A stretch of 64,000 nucleotides of DNA from Clostridium amylolyticum (GTDB taxonomy: Bacteria > Bacillota > Clostridia > Clostridiales > Clostridiaceae): positions 865,586-929,585 of the forward strand of contig NZ_FQZO01000001.1 of assembly GCF_900142075.1 (NCBI RefSeq), in the 5' to 3' direction. Below are positions 42,178-50,815 of the stretch, one piece after another (position 1 is the first letter of the stretch; each line of letters begins with the position of its first letter). The position numbers and the translations under genes are program-made. The notes under the pieces were generated by a model that worked only from the letters and a program-made list of their open reading frames with translations, was not told the origin of the DNA and did not search any database.

Positions 42178-43068
42178 ATGAATCTAGAGTATCTTCAATC
42201 CTTTTATATAACAGTAAAATATAATAGTATTTCAAAAGCCGCCCAAATTCTTCATCTCACCCAACCTGGCCTCAGCGGACAGCTTAAAAGTTTAGAAAAC
42301 GAACTGGGAGTAAGTCTTTTAAATCGAAGCAATAAAGGGGTAGAGTTGACAGAAGAAGGTAAAGTGGTATTTAACTATGCAGACACCTTGCTTTCCATTC
42401 AAGGAAATATTAAAAGAGATTTGACAAATTTACATAAAGATAGACCAAAGCTTATGATTGGCACTTGTAAAAGTGTAGGAGAGTATGCTCTTCCCTGCAG
42501 CATTTTTACCTTTAAGCACAAACACGAAGAAGTAGACATACATATGGAGGTAATAAACTCCACTGAGGTTATACAAAGGCTGCAAGAACATACAATTAAC
42601 ATCGGAATAATACAGCATGACCCATTGATAGATGATATTTCTACAGAACACATTATTTCAGACGAGCTTCTTTTAGTGGGAAACAGCTTAACTTCACCTA
42701 AAAGTATTTCTACAGAGAATTTAAAAGACATTCCTTTAATTCTAAGGGAGCAGGGTTCTGGTACTCGATATGTTATCGAAAAATCTTTAAAGGAAAAAGA
42801 AATTGATATAGAAGATTTAAATGTAATCTATGATTTAAATTCTCCAGAAGCTATTAAATCTTCTATCCTATCAGGAAAAGGTTTTTCTTTTTTACCTAGG
42901 CTGGTAGTTCATCAGGAACTTAAAAACCAATCCCTTCAAATTGTTGAAGTGGATAATTTAAGGATTTCTTTTGGTTATTATGTTGCTTGGAGGAAAAAAT
43001 ATACCTTTACAGAACATGAGCAAAGATTTGTAGATTTTATTATTTCTAACAAAAGAGGTTTTTGCTAA
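42178..43068 (+). CDS. LysR-family transcriptional regulator (CysL/CbbR-like)
   Basis: A 296-residue LTTR: N-terminal HTH (MNLEYLQSFYITVKYNSISKA, LHLTQPGLSGQLKSLENELG) and a periplasmic-binding-like effector domain (about 90-290, with REQGSGTR as ligand loop). The effector loop pattern is close to that of CysL/CbbR regulators, which sense small metabolites. Divergent placement implies control of the fused YeeE gene, and the convergent split YeeE-TusA operon may be a second target. The ribosome site is weak. Confidence 0.88.
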   Translation: MNLEYLQSFYITVKYNSISKAAQILHLTQPGLSGQLKSLENELGVSLLNRSNKGVELTEEGKVVFNYADTLLSIQGNIKRDLTNLHKDRPKLMIGTCKSVGEYALPCSIFTFKHKHEEVDIHMEVINSTEVIQRLQEHTINIGIIQHDPLIDDISTEHIISDELLLVGNSLTSPKSISTENLKDIPLILREQGSGTRYVIEKSLKEKEIDIEDLNVIYDLNSPEAIKSSILSGKGFSFLPRLVVHQELKNQSLQIVEVDNLRISFGYYVAWRKKYTFTEHEQRFVDFIISNKRGFC

Positions 43069-43071
43069 TAA

Positions 43072-43118
43072 AAAGTAATGTAGGGAGATATTGAATAAAT
43101 ATCTCCCTACATTACTTT
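43072..43118. terminator. Long bidirectional terminator between LysR and the YeeE-TusA operon
   Basis: A perfect 21-bp stem (43072-43092 with 43098-43118) around a five-base loop, with A and T runs at its ends. It serves the two convergent transcripts. Confidence 0.9.
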
Positions 43119-43126
43119 TTTAAAAT

Positions 43127-43654
43127 TTATAAAAATAATTTAGTAACAAGCTTAACTCCTATCCCTGCTCCTAAGAATACAAAAACTCCAAATATCCAGG
43201 CATGGAGGGAAAAGGAAGGTATGCCGCTGAAAAAGGCTCCGATGTTACATCCCACAGCAAGCCTAGTTCCATACCCCATCATAATTCCTCCAAGAAGCGC
43301 AGCTATAAACTGTTTTTTACTCTTTATTTTCTTAAATTTAAATTGAGAAGCTAATAATGTTGCAATTAAAGATCCTATAATTACAGCTATATTTAAAATG
43401 GTGTATTGGTTGATAAATACATTACCTTTTGTAATGATAGGCTCATAGTAAGATTGAAAATGACTAAAATACTCAAAGGTAAAAGGATCAAATCCAAACC
43501 ATTGTAATATTCCCACACCCCATAATAAAAAGCCGCTAGTTATTTGCCAGCTTATGCCTAATAGTGCTAGCAAAACTACATTCATTATTCCTAATAAAAT
43601 CCCACCTACCCAATAGGGCCAAGGTTTCTTAAGATATTTTATTATAGACTTCAT
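43127..43654 (-). CDS. YeeE/YedE transporter, C-terminal half as a separate protein
   Basis: A 175-residue membrane protein with four hydrophobic segments, equivalent to the second half of the fused transporter: MMGYGTRLAVGCNIGAFFSGIPSFSLHAW matches the GFGTRFANGCNVGA region including its conserved Cys. Last gene of the three-gene operon; the other half is encoded at 43914-44603 with a TusA gene between. The two halves probably assemble into one transporter. Confidence 0.85.
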   Translation of the reverse strand: MKSIIKYLKKPWPYWVGGILLGIMNVVLLALLGISWQITSGFLLWGVGILQWFGFDPFTFEYFSHFQSYYEPIITKGNVFINQYTILNIAVIIGSLIATLLASQFKFKKIKSKKQFIAALLGGIMMGYGTRLAVGCNIGAFFSGIPSFSLHAWIFGVFVFLGAGIGVKLVTKLFL

Positions 43655-43666
43655 TATAACTCTCCC

Positions 43667-43900
43667 CTATTTTTCTTTTGGCTTTTGAATATACACTTCC
43701 CATTCTCCCCCACTTGATTCTATAAGTCTTATGGGGTAGTTTTTGTCTGAGGCCCATTTTTCTATATCAATGGCCACACAGCTGTGATCACAATGAAGGA
43801 TTAAAATTTCTCCTGCTTTCATAGTTTTTAACTCTTTCATAGCCTTCAGCAAAGGAATAGGACATACCTCGCTTAAACAATCTAATTCTCTTACAGACAT
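43667..43900 (-). CDS. TusA-family sulfur carrier protein
   Basis: A 77-residue sulfurtransferase with the TusA/SirA fold. The active cysteine is in CLSEVCPIPLLKAMKEL (the Cys-Pro-x-Pro motif, about residue 13), with a second motif Cys in HCDHSCVAIDIEKWA. It receives persulfide sulfur from a donor and passes it on. Lying between the two YeeE halves, it corresponds to the YeeD/TsuB partner of YeeE transporters. RBS GGAGG-like site before the ATG. Confidence 0.93.
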   Translation of the reverse strand: MSVRELDCLSEVCPIPLLKAMKELKTMKAGEILILHCDHSCVAIDIEKWASDKNYPIRLIESSGGEWEVYIQKPKEK

Positions 43901-43913
43901 AGTAATACCTCCA

Positions 43914-44603
43914 TTATAATTTCTTTAAGCTTTTGTTTTCATACCACAATGCTATTTTGTACAAAATAGCTAACACTATAAGTTGTATTACCACAACTGT
44001 CTTTAAATCCAAGTATTCCACGAAATAAATGGTCTTTGCATTTTTAATAAAATGCTCGTACCAAAAAGAATAGTCTTTTGCTCCTAATAAGGTTCCAATG
44101 ATAAAACCAACCAGAACTACCCAATGCAAGGCATGTCCCTCTCCAATTCTCATTAGTACTCCCGAGGCACATCCTCCGGCCAAAACCATACCAATGCCAA
44201 ATATGAAGGCTCCTATCATCACATGAACTCCCACAGAACTTACAGCCCCTGGGATTTTATCATAATTAAAACCTTTTATATGCACATAACGGGACTGAAT
44301 TATAGCAAATCCTACAGTACTAACCATCATAGCTAATATCATCCCCCTTAGCAGCCTGGTGTTACCAGTGATAAAAGGATTTCTAAAAGCCGCTGAAAAA
44401 CAAAATCTTGAATATCTTAAAATAATACCGATTATAACCCCTACTCCCAAGCATACAGCATAATTATAATGCTTCTTCCAAAGTACTAAAGTTAGCATCA
44501 ATGAAATTATAATCAATATAACCCCATAATGCACCTGACTCTTTTCCTTTTCCGCTTGTCCATGTCGCTGCTTTATCAATAAATCCATATCATTAGATTC
44601 CAT
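43914..44603 (-). CDS. YeeE/YedE transporter, N-terminal half as a separate protein
   Basis: A 229-residue membrane protein with about five helices after a charged 20-residue N-terminal tail. It carries GIILRYSRFCFSAAFRNPFI and FGIGMVLAGGCASGVLMR, matching the first half of the fused transporter and its conserved Cys. First gene of the operon YeeE(N)-TusA-YeeE(C). An AGGGATGATA-type site precedes the ATG. Confidence 0.85.
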   Translation of the reverse strand: MESNDMDLLIKQRHGQAEKEKSQVHYGVILIIISLMLTLVLWKKHYNYAVCLGVGVIIGIILRYSRFCFSAAFRNPFITGNTRLLRGMILAMMVSTVGFAIIQSRYVHIKGFNYDKIPGAVSSVGVHVMIGAFIFGIGMVLAGGCASGVLMRIGEGHALHWVVLVGFIIGTLLGAKDYSFWYEHFIKNAKTIYFVEYLDLKTVVVIQLIVLAILYKIALWYENKSLKKL

Positions 44604-44658
44604 ATTATCATCCCTCTAAAAAATAATATTTATGCTTTTATTATTATACAATATAAAA

Positions 44659-44820
44659 TCATATCTTCAATACTAAAATAACTGGGCCTGTCCCATATAA
44701 ACCATTTTTAATTACTGCATTTCTTAAGTCTAAAGCCGTATCATACCACTCATCACTTCTACATGTTGCTTTATCACTAAGAACATTATCAAAAATTAAA
44801 GGACAACGTTTCATCATCAT
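44659..44820 (-). CDS. 53-aa protein, possibly a truncated gene
   Basis: Begins at ATG 44820 (three ATG in a row, GAGGTG five bases before the first) and ends at TGA 44659: MMMKRCPLIFDNVLSDKAT... through ...NAVIKNGLYGTGPVILVLKI. The second half reads like the first strand/helix of a GyrI/DUF5085-like effector-binding fold, which is normally about 150 residues, so it may be a shortened remnant. It starts four bases after the stop of the membrane-protein gene and is probably cotranslated with it. Confidence 0.5.
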   Translation of the reverse strand: MMMKRCPLIFDNVLSDKATCRSDEWYDTALDLRNAVIKNGLYGTGPVILVLKI

Positions 44821-44824
44821 ATCA

Positions 44825-45580
44825 TCACCTCTTCTTGTTTATTCTTTTTCTAGGCTCCATATTAAAGCTTTTAAATCTAAACTTACAATAAGTTACAAGA
44901 AAGAATTCTGGTATTGCTAACGCCATTCCATATTGTACAAAAGCACAAAGTAAAAGCATAAACATAAGTCCTGGTATTATTTTACGCATATCATAACTTC
45001 CCGAAAAACTTCTTGCAAAAGTCCCTGAAAGCATAACTAATCCGAATACAAATGGTGAACTTACATATAATTTTGATTGCTTAAAATTAAACATACCTTC
45101 CCTACCACGGCGAAATTTACCTTGTTTAACTCTATATATAGCTCTAATAGTGGAAATAATCAAGAATATGAATCCTCCAAGCAATAAAATCATACCAGAC
45201 CTAACCATATAAGAAGGCGCTCTTTTATCCTCACAAGCTAAGAAGAAAACTTGATAAAATCCAACGGATATAAAATAGATAATTATATTTAACAATACAA
45301 CCTGCAACTTTTGAAATTTAATATAATTTTTTTCTTTCAAAAAAAATATTGTTATTAAAAGATGTATTAAAAAGAAATAGAAATTTCCTTTTAAAATAGT
45401 CGGCCATATTGGGGTCGTAATATTAATATTATTTTTAATTCCATTTAAGAGAACAAGTGTTAAAATTCCGCTAAATACTAGAGATGGAATAAAAAATGCT
45501 GATATTCCATCCGGGCTTAAACGTCCACGAGCAACATCTTCCAATAAATAAAAATCTGCTTCTTTATATTTTTTTAACAT
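44825..45580 (-). CDS. Multi-pass membrane protein of unknown function
   Basis: A 251-residue protein with six hydrophobic segments (about 30-52, 66-84, 93-114, 130-150, 175-195, 205-228). N-terminal YKEADFYLLEDVARGRLSPDG is a conserved-looking cytoplasmic start. No transport or enzyme motif recognised. The frame is open to 45634, but ATG 45580 has GGGAGGT four bases away. Followed by the small 53-codon ORF. Confidence 0.7.
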   Translation of the reverse strand: MLKKYKEADFYLLEDVARGRLSPDGISAFFIPSLVFSGILTLVLLNGIKNNINITTPIWPTILKGNFYFFLIHLLITIFFLKEKNYIKFQKLQVVLLNIIIYFISVGFYQVFFLACEDKRAPSYMVRSGMILLLGGFIFLIISTIRAIYRVKQGKFRRGREGMFNFKQSKLYVSSPFVFGLVMLSGTFARSFSGSYDMRKIIPGLMFMLLLCAFVQYGMALAIPEFFLVTYCKFRFKSFNMEPRKRINKKR

Positions 45581-45695
45581 AAATACCTCCCAGTAAAACC
45601 TCTTATAAAAGATTTTTTCCATGATAAATTTCAATGTTTTCCAGCCACTTATTTTAACCCTATTATATTATACCATATTTTACCTTTGCCAAAAT

Positions 45696-45733
45696 AAGTG
45701 AACTAGCCTACTTATTTTTCGGCTAGTTCACTT
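45696..45733 (-). terminator. Terminator after the DUF523 gene
   Basis: A perfect 13-bp stem (AAGTGAACTAGCC with GGCTAGTTCACTT). It lies 70 bases beyond the DUF523 stop; on the minus strand ATTTTGG follows. Confidence 0.65.
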
Positions 45734-45804
45734 TATCTTTTTTCTCACTTCTTAAGTTATTTCAGCAAATGATATTTGCTTATCATACATAGCATCTTTT
45801 TATA

Positions 45805-46233
45805 TCACAGCAATTTTTCTATTTCTGATTCTCCTATAACTGTTATGCCATTCTGGACTAACAGTTCCGCAGCCACACCATTGCCATGTACTATTGTCCC
45901 AGTAAAGGTTCCATCATAAATTTTCCCATAACCGCAGGAAGGGCTGCGTTCCTTCAAGATGGCAAGTTTGCAATCATAGAACTTAGCTAGTTTTAACACT
46001 TCCTCAGCACCCTTTTGAAACTGTTCCGTTACATCTTCACCACTTTTAGTAATAACCTTATCCATTACCTTCTCTGCTGGATCCCGTGGAGTTTTTAGTC
46101 CTCCGTATACTTCTGGACATATAGGGATTAAATTATGTTTTTTTTGTAAAGCTTTGAGCTGCTCAGTAAACTTACTCTTTCCATCAAATCTACAATTTAC
46201 ACCCAAAAGACAGGCACTTACTAAAATATTCAT
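45805..46233 (-). CDS. DUF523 family protein
   Basis: A 142-residue protein with the DUF523 pattern: SACLLGVNCRFDGKSK at the start, CPEVYGGLKTPRDPAE in the middle and LKERSPSCGYGKIYDGTF towards the end. Three conserved cysteines suggest metal or sulfur chemistry; the fold is related to proteins involved in tRNA thiolation and desulfuration, but the role is not established. GGAGGAAAG precedes the ATG. It stands alone in this region. Confidence 0.85.
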   Translation of the reverse strand: MNILVSACLLGVNCRFDGKSKFTEQLKALQKKHNLIPICPEVYGGLKTPRDPAEKVMDKVITKSGEDVTEQFQKGAEEVLKLAKFYDCKLAILKERSPSCGYGKIYDGTFTGTIVHGNGVAAELLVQNGITVIGESEIEKLL

Positions 46234-46341
46234 ATGACTTTCCTCCTCTTCAATTATGGAATCTATTGTTTAAACTAGGGCTAGTGCACTTTCAGCTAAA
46301 TTTCCGTTGCAATGTTGGTTTCCTATATATTTACCTACTTC

Positions 46342-46716
46342 TTAATCATCATAGCTAACCAAAGGCGTTTTAATATTTCTTATGCCACCTCTAGGATTAT
46401 CTACATCATTTTTATATCTAGGTATTAAGTGTATATGAAGATGCATTATAGTTTGCCCTGCGTGGTACCCCACGTTTGCTCCCACATTATAACCTTGTGG
46501 TTCATATTGGACATCAAGCATTTCCTTAACTTCATGTAGCAAGCTGTAAATAGCCTTTACCTCTTCCTCTGAAGCTTCAAAGAAGCTTTGAAAATGCCTT
46601 TTAGGAATGATTAATGAATGCCCTTCATTTACTGGAAATTTATCTAGTACAGCATAGGCTAATTTGTTTTCTGCAATAATTTCTGATTTATTATAATTAC
46701 AAAATATACAATCCAC
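46342..46716 (-). CDS. HIT-family nucleotide hydrolase/transferase
   Basis: A 124-residue protein with the histidine triad HLHIHLIPRY (about residue 95) and the N-terminal CIFCNYN cysteine pair often found in HIT hydrolases of the Fhit/HinT group. It likely hydrolyses nucleoside phosphoramidates or dinucleoside polyphosphates. Starts at GTG with GGAGGT six bases upstream. Confidence 0.88.
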   Translation of the reverse strand: MDCIFCNYNKSEIIAENKLAYAVLDKFPVNEGHSLIIPKRHFQSFFEASEEEVKAIYSLLHEVKEMLDVQYEPQGYNVGANVGYHAGQTIMHLHIHLIPRYKNDVDNPRGGIRNIKTPLVSYDD

Positions 46717-46836
46717 TGTAAGACCTCCAATATGTTAATTTATGATAATATTTTACCATATGCAGATTAAATATTTCATGAGATAAGAAAAAAGGTAATT
46801 CATGAATTCTCTTGCATTTTATAAAATGGCAGCTGA

Positions 46837-46926
46837 TGTATTGAAATCTACCGCAGGCGTACAGAGAAAAAGCCAGCTGGTGCCATGGATCACATTGCCT
46901 TGGTTAGTGAATACATGGAGTTATGA
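46837..46926 (+). pseudogene. Scrap of a VOC/glyoxalase-family gene
   Basis: Between two stops the frame reads ...IYRRRTEKKPAGAMDHIALVSEYMEL, where AMDHIALVSEYME resembles the start of a second VOC module (the metal His of DHIAL). No start codon or full domain remains. The base composition matches the GC-richer block to its right and differs from the AT-rich DNA to its left, so this marks one edge of the acquired segment. Confidence 0.3.
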
Positions 46927-46933
46927 AATAATT

Positions 46934-47863
46934 TCAACTTTCTCTAAGCAACTGGATAATATCGTCATATTCTTTACCCCTGGCAGTAGGGGTTGCCTGA
47001 ATCACAAATATTTGATTGTGTCCCGGCACCACAGTGATATTCTGCCCGCCGAATCCCCTGCACCCATAAAAATCATTTCCAAGCCACCACAGATATCCAT
47101 AATCATGATTGCATTTTGACGCTAAAGTCGCTTCCTTAATATACTTCCCTGAAACAATTTGTCTGTCCTCAAATATACCCTTCTGAAGGAAAAGCTGCCC
47201 TAAGCTTAGCATTTCACGTGCTGTCAGATTGGATGTGCTCTCCTTCTGCCCACCATTTCCTTCCCCAGCATCCGCGCAGCTATATGTAATTCCACATCTG
47301 CTCCTCCACCATGGACCACTTTTTATATGAAGAGGTTTATACAGATTATCGTTGATAAACGAAAAAATATCACCACCAACCGCCCTCTCCAAAACAGCAG
47401 TGAGCAAAATTACATCGAACTCGCTGTAATTGAATCTCGTTCCAGGTACATGAGCCATATCCGTTTCTGCAATGTGTTCCACCCAGTTCGTGCTCTTACG
47501 AAGAGCAGCAAGTTGTGGACAATGATAATGTACACCACCTACCCAATAAATACCGGAGGTCATCGTCAAAAGATTCCTGATTGTAATCCCTCTGTGATAG
47601 GGATGGAGTCCTTGATTAAAGTCATCCAGATATCTGCATACCGGTTCATCCAGACTATTGATAAAACCTTTATCCAGACAGATTCCTGCTACAATGGAAA
47701 GAATGCTTTTTACCACAGAGCGTATCACGTTCCTGCTTTCCTTTGTAAAGCCATTGTAATATCGTTCTAGAATTATCCTGCCATCCTTCCACATCAGGAC
47801 GCTGTTGACTAGTCTATATTGCTTTTCTTTGATATATTCATCTAATTGCCGTTCTTTTATCAT
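46934..47863 (-). CDS. Beta-lactamase-fold serine hydrolase
   Basis: A 309-residue protein of the class C beta-lactamase/esterase (COG1680) type. The Ser-x-x-Lys motif is in RSVVKSILS (about residue 52) and the second motif is YSE in FNYSEFDVI rather than the classic YxN. C-terminal GRGFGGQNITVVPG is in the KTG-equivalent region. Probably an esterase or peptidase, not a true beta-lactamase. No signal peptide, so cytoplasmic. Its ATG overlaps the stop of the UvrA-like gene (ATGA); the pair forms a transferred unit with GC-rich codons. Confidence 0.82.
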   Translation of the reverse strand: MIKERQLDEYIKEKQYRLVNSVLMWKDGRIILERYYNGFTKESRNVIRSVVKSILSIVAGICLDKGFINSLDEPVCRYLDDFNQGLHPYHRGITIRNLLTMTSGIYWVGGVHYHCPQLAALRKSTNWVEHIAETDMAHVPGTRFNYSEFDVILLTAVLERAVGGDIFSFINDNLYKPLHIKSGPWWRSRCGITYSCADAGEGNGGQKESTSNLTAREMLSLGQLFLQKGIFEDRQIVSGKYIKEATLASKCNHDYGYLWWLGNDFYGCRGFGGQNITVVPGHNQIFVIQATPTARGKEYDDIIQLLRES

Positions 47864-50238
47864 GGTAGATACCTTCCTATCAGTGAGAAACTGTTTTCTT
47901 TCAGTTCCTTTGGTGTACCAGTCGTAATAATCTCTCCGCCTTCTCTTCCGCCGCCTTTTCCCATCTCGATTAGATAATCACAGTTTGCCAGCATATGTAC
48001 ATCATGCTCTGTAATGATTACAGAATTTCCGCACTCTACTAGCTTATTCAGAAGTATCAGCAATCTTTCAGTATCATATAGAGACAGACCAGTTGTCGGT
48101 TCATCGAGAATGTAAAGAGAACCTTTACTTTTCTTTCTCGAAGCTTTCTTCCCTCCTGAAAGTTCCTTTGCAAGCTTGATTCTTTGACTCTCTCCTCCTG
48201 AAATAGTCGGTATAGATTGTCCAAGAGTAATGTATCCCATACCAACTTCCTGTAAGATATTTAGGACATTACATATCTCTTCATCCTTATCCTTAAAAAA
48301 CTTTGATGCTTCGTCCACGCTCATGTTCAGTACATCACAGATATTCTTACTATCCAGCAGAATAGCTCTTGCTTTATCTACATATCCCGTCCCTTCACAA
48401 TCATCACATATCAGGTCAATAAAGCTTCCATATCCCACATAATGATGCAGAATGCCTTCTCCCTTGCATCTCGGACAGCCACCATCTGAATTCCTAGTAA
48501 ACATAGAAACCGTACAACCCTTGGCCTTTGCTCCATCTGTTGCGGCAAAGAGGCTGCGTATTCTATCCATAATGCCTATATAGGTCGCTGGACATGAGGT
48601 TTTATTTCTTCCTATAGGTCTCTGGTCTATGATAAAGCAATCCTTAATATTCTCTGTTCCTGTAATAAGTGCATCGGATGCCTTGTCATCCTCATCATCT
48701 GCTCCCGCTATCACACAATTATTTTTCAGCAGTTCCTTAAGCCTGGGAACTAAAGTATCTGAGATCAAACTTGACTTCCCGCTTCCGGATACACCTGCAA
48801 TACCAACCATTACGCCCAATGGAATGGTTACACTTAAGTTTTTCAAGTTATGCAGACTGGCATTCTCAATCCGCAACACGTTTTTATCCTGTATGCTTCT
48901 ATATTCCTGCTTTATGGGAAATGCGGCTTCCTTCGTAAGATAGGGTGCGGTTCTTGAACCCTTGCACCTCTGGAAATCTTCATAACTTCCTTCAAAAATC
49001 TTTCTTCCACCATTTATCCCTGCACCCGGTCCCATATCAATAACATAATCAGCATTACGCATAAAACCTTCATCATGTTCTACTGCAACAACCGTATTTC
49101 CTTCTTCCACCAATCTCTTTAGAAGCTTAATCAGACTTTCCTTCTCCACTTCGTGAAGTCCTATGGTAGGCTCATCGAATACAAAAATAATGGAATCCAT
49201 CGCTGCCATGATATAGGAAGCCAGAAAGACCCTTTGCAGTTCTCCTCCTGACAGAGTAGGAATCTTTCTAGAAAGAGAAAGGTGGCTTAACCCTACCTCA
49301 GAGAGCCCCTCTAAACGCTTCATAATTTTATCCACAAGCTGATTCCTTCCACCTCCATATGCTTTAAGGAAGTCATATATATCTCCAATATACATCTCTT
49401 CTATTTCCCTTATGGTCTTCCCACCAATTCTCGTATGAAGAGCAAAGGTTCCCAGCCCAACTCCCTGACATTTAGGACAAGTCTTCATACCGATATACGA
49501 AAGTTCTGTGATCCAGTTATTCCTTCCACGACCCTTATGATATTTATAGCTTTCCATTAGCCATGGAATAACTCCCATAAATCCAGTATATCCGGCAAAT
49601 CCCCCACCATCTCCATACTTGAACAAACGAAGTTCCTCTTCACTTAATGACCTTAGGGTCCTTTTCCTGCTTACACCATAAATTTTATCTAATCTCATAC
49701 ACAAATGGATATAGTGAGTCTGGTTTCCTCCAAAAAGGTTTTCGATTGTTACATCCATATCCTGAAATATTGCTTCTTCATCAACAGTAAAAATAGCTCC
49801 TGCTCCCCGACATCTTGTACATATTCCTTTGAGTGAACCTTTCTGAAAGTTCGCAATTTCAAGAGGAGTACCATCATCATACTGATTTTCTATCACTCCA
49901 TAATGAGCAAAAAGCGCAGCCAGCATGGCATCAAGATTGATTCTAGTGGCCACTGTGCTCCTTGGATTTGACTGTCTAATAATCCTCTGTTCCACTGCAA
50001 CCGTAGGTGATAGCCCGTTAATACTGTCGAAAATCTCTTTCCTATCAATAATAAACTGCGATCCTGAAAAAGTCAGATATCTCTTCTTCCCCTCTTCATA
50101 CAATGTGTCAAAAGCAAGGCTCGACTTTCCACTTCCAGATACACCGGTAATCACGGTAAGCTTATTCTTCGGTATACTTACATCTACACCACGCAGATTG
50201 TTAACCCTTGCATTCTTTATCTCAATAAAATCCTTCAC
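47860..50238 (-). CDS. UvrA-like ABC protein (short class, drug-resistance type)
   Basis: A 792-residue UvrA homologue with two ABC modules: Walker A GVSGSGKSS twice (about residues 34 and 480), signatures LSGGELQRVFLAS and ISGGESQRIKLAKEL, and Walker B FVFDEPTIGLHE and YILDEPTTGLS. Zinc-type pairs CTRCRG/CPKCQG and CPRCKGEG/CDDCEG are present. It is about 150 residues shorter than UvrA proper, lacking the UvrB-binding region, as in class II UvrA proteins often tied to antibiotic self-protection. GTG start with AAGGAGGGGG upstream; that site lies in the IS3 remnant. GC-rich codons. Confidence 0.85.
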   Translation of the reverse strand: MKDFIEIKNARVNNLRGVDVSIPKNKLTVITGVSGSGKSSLAFDTLYEEGKKRYLTFSGSQFIIDRKEIFDSINGLSPTVAVEQRIIRQSNPRSTVATRINLDAMLAALFAHYGVIENQYDDGTPLEIANFQKGSLKGICTRCRGAGAIFTVDEEAIFQDMDVTIENLFGGNQTHYIHLCMRLDKIYGVSRKRTLRSLSEEELRLFKYGDGGGFAGYTGFMGVIPWLMESYKYHKGRGRNNWITELSYIGMKTCPKCQGVGLGTFALHTRIGGKTIREIEEMYIGDIYDFLKAYGGGRNQLVDKIMKRLEGLSEVGLSHLSLSRKIPTLSGGELQRVFLASYIMAAMDSIIFVFDEPTIGLHEVEKESLIKLLKRLVEEGNTVVAVEHDEGFMRNADYVIDMGPGAGINGGRKIFEGSYEDFQRCKGSRTAPYLTKEAAFPIKQEYRSIQDKNVLRIENASLHNLKNLSVTIPLGVMVGIAGVSGSGKSSLISDTLVPRLKELLKNNCVIAGADDEDDKASDALITGTENIKDCFIIDQRPIGRNKTSCPATYIGIMDRIRSLFAATDGAKAKGCTVSMFTRNSDGGCPRCKGEGILHHYVGYGSFIDLICDDCEGTGYVDKARAILLDSKNICDVLNMSVDEASKFFKDKDEEICNVLNILQEVGMGYITLGQSIPTISGGESQRIKLAKELSGGKKASRKKSKGSLYILDEPTTGLSLYDTERLLILLNKLVECGNSVIITEHDVHMLANCDYLIEMGKGGGREGGEIITTGTPKELKENSFSLIGRYLP

Positions 50239-50360
50239 CCGATTATTCCCCCTCCTTGAAGTGTTGTAGGCTTTACTCCTAAATCTGTAGCCACCTTTGA
50301 AACTGGTTTCTTAGTTCTCTCTATTCTTTTTACTGCTTCTAATTTAAATTCTTCACTATA
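50235..50360 (-). pseudogene. IS3-family transposase OrfA remnant
   Basis: Codons read YSEEFKLEAVKRIERTKKPV and on through SKVATDLGVKPTTL, the HTH start of an IS3-type OrfA, then QGGGIIG and a stop at the UvrA-like start. The first few residues (usually MxRxK) and everything after the HTH are gone, and no terminal repeats remain. The right-hand break is exactly where the GC-rich block begins, so the block probably entered at or through this element. Confidence 0.6.
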
Positions 50361-50700
50361 TTAATGATGTCCTTGAATAGACTTACCATCATATTTAGGA
50401 ATTCTACCATTTAAATCTAATCCAGAAACCCTTTCTGAAATTATTTCTTTTGCATTAGGGTCTCTTACCTCCTTAGTAGCAACCTCATCTGTTTCATCCA
50501 CACCTTTTGCTATATCACTTCTTTCATCTGAGCTCTTTAAGGTTCCCTTGATTAAGGTACTTGCTTCATTACTCTAGAGTCAGTATCTGTATTACTTATT
50601 CCATCCACTTCCCCTATATACGTTCCTTCAAAAATGTTTAAATTCTTAATATAATTATAATCTGAATATTGTTCATCATACAACCATTGCTATCTTCAAA
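50361..50700 (-). pseudogene. Degraded gene, frameshifted
   Basis: On the minus strand a frame reading YDEQYSDYNYIKNLNIFE... DGISNTDTDSRVMKQ breaks at a stop near 50565, and the adjacent frame continues with TLIKGTLKSSDERSDIAKG... and ...SGLDLNGRIPKYDGKSIQGHH. The content is hydrophilic, Asp/Ser-rich, with no start codon. It was probably an extracellular or coat-like protein gene. I do not recognise a family. Confidence 0.35.
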
Positions 50701-50758
50701 ACTTTTACGCTTACATTCCTAATATCAGGAAATAATAAAATAACCTTATTTTACAATT

Positions 50759-50803
50759 ATAAAAGCCTCACTTTAACAACATCTGTTAAAATGAGGCTTT
50801 TCA
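50759..50803 (-). terminator. Terminator of the dehydratase-type operon
   Basis: AAAAGCCTCA-C-TTTAACA pairs with TGTTAAA-A-TGAGGCTTTT, one mismatch, with T runs on both sides. It lies 13 bases beyond the flavoprotein stop and closes the operon that starts at 58.4 kb. Confidence 0.85.
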
Positions 50804-50815
50804 TTTATTAATAAA

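Noticed and set aside
46802..47119. 105-codon plus-strand frame starting at ATG 46802
   Set aside because: The latter part is antisense to the hydrolase gene; the meaningful remnant (VOC-like) is in a different frame.
47327..47770. 147-codon plus-strand frame opposite the serine hydrolase
   Set aside because: Antisense shadow; the minus-strand gene has clear motifs and coupling to its neighbour.
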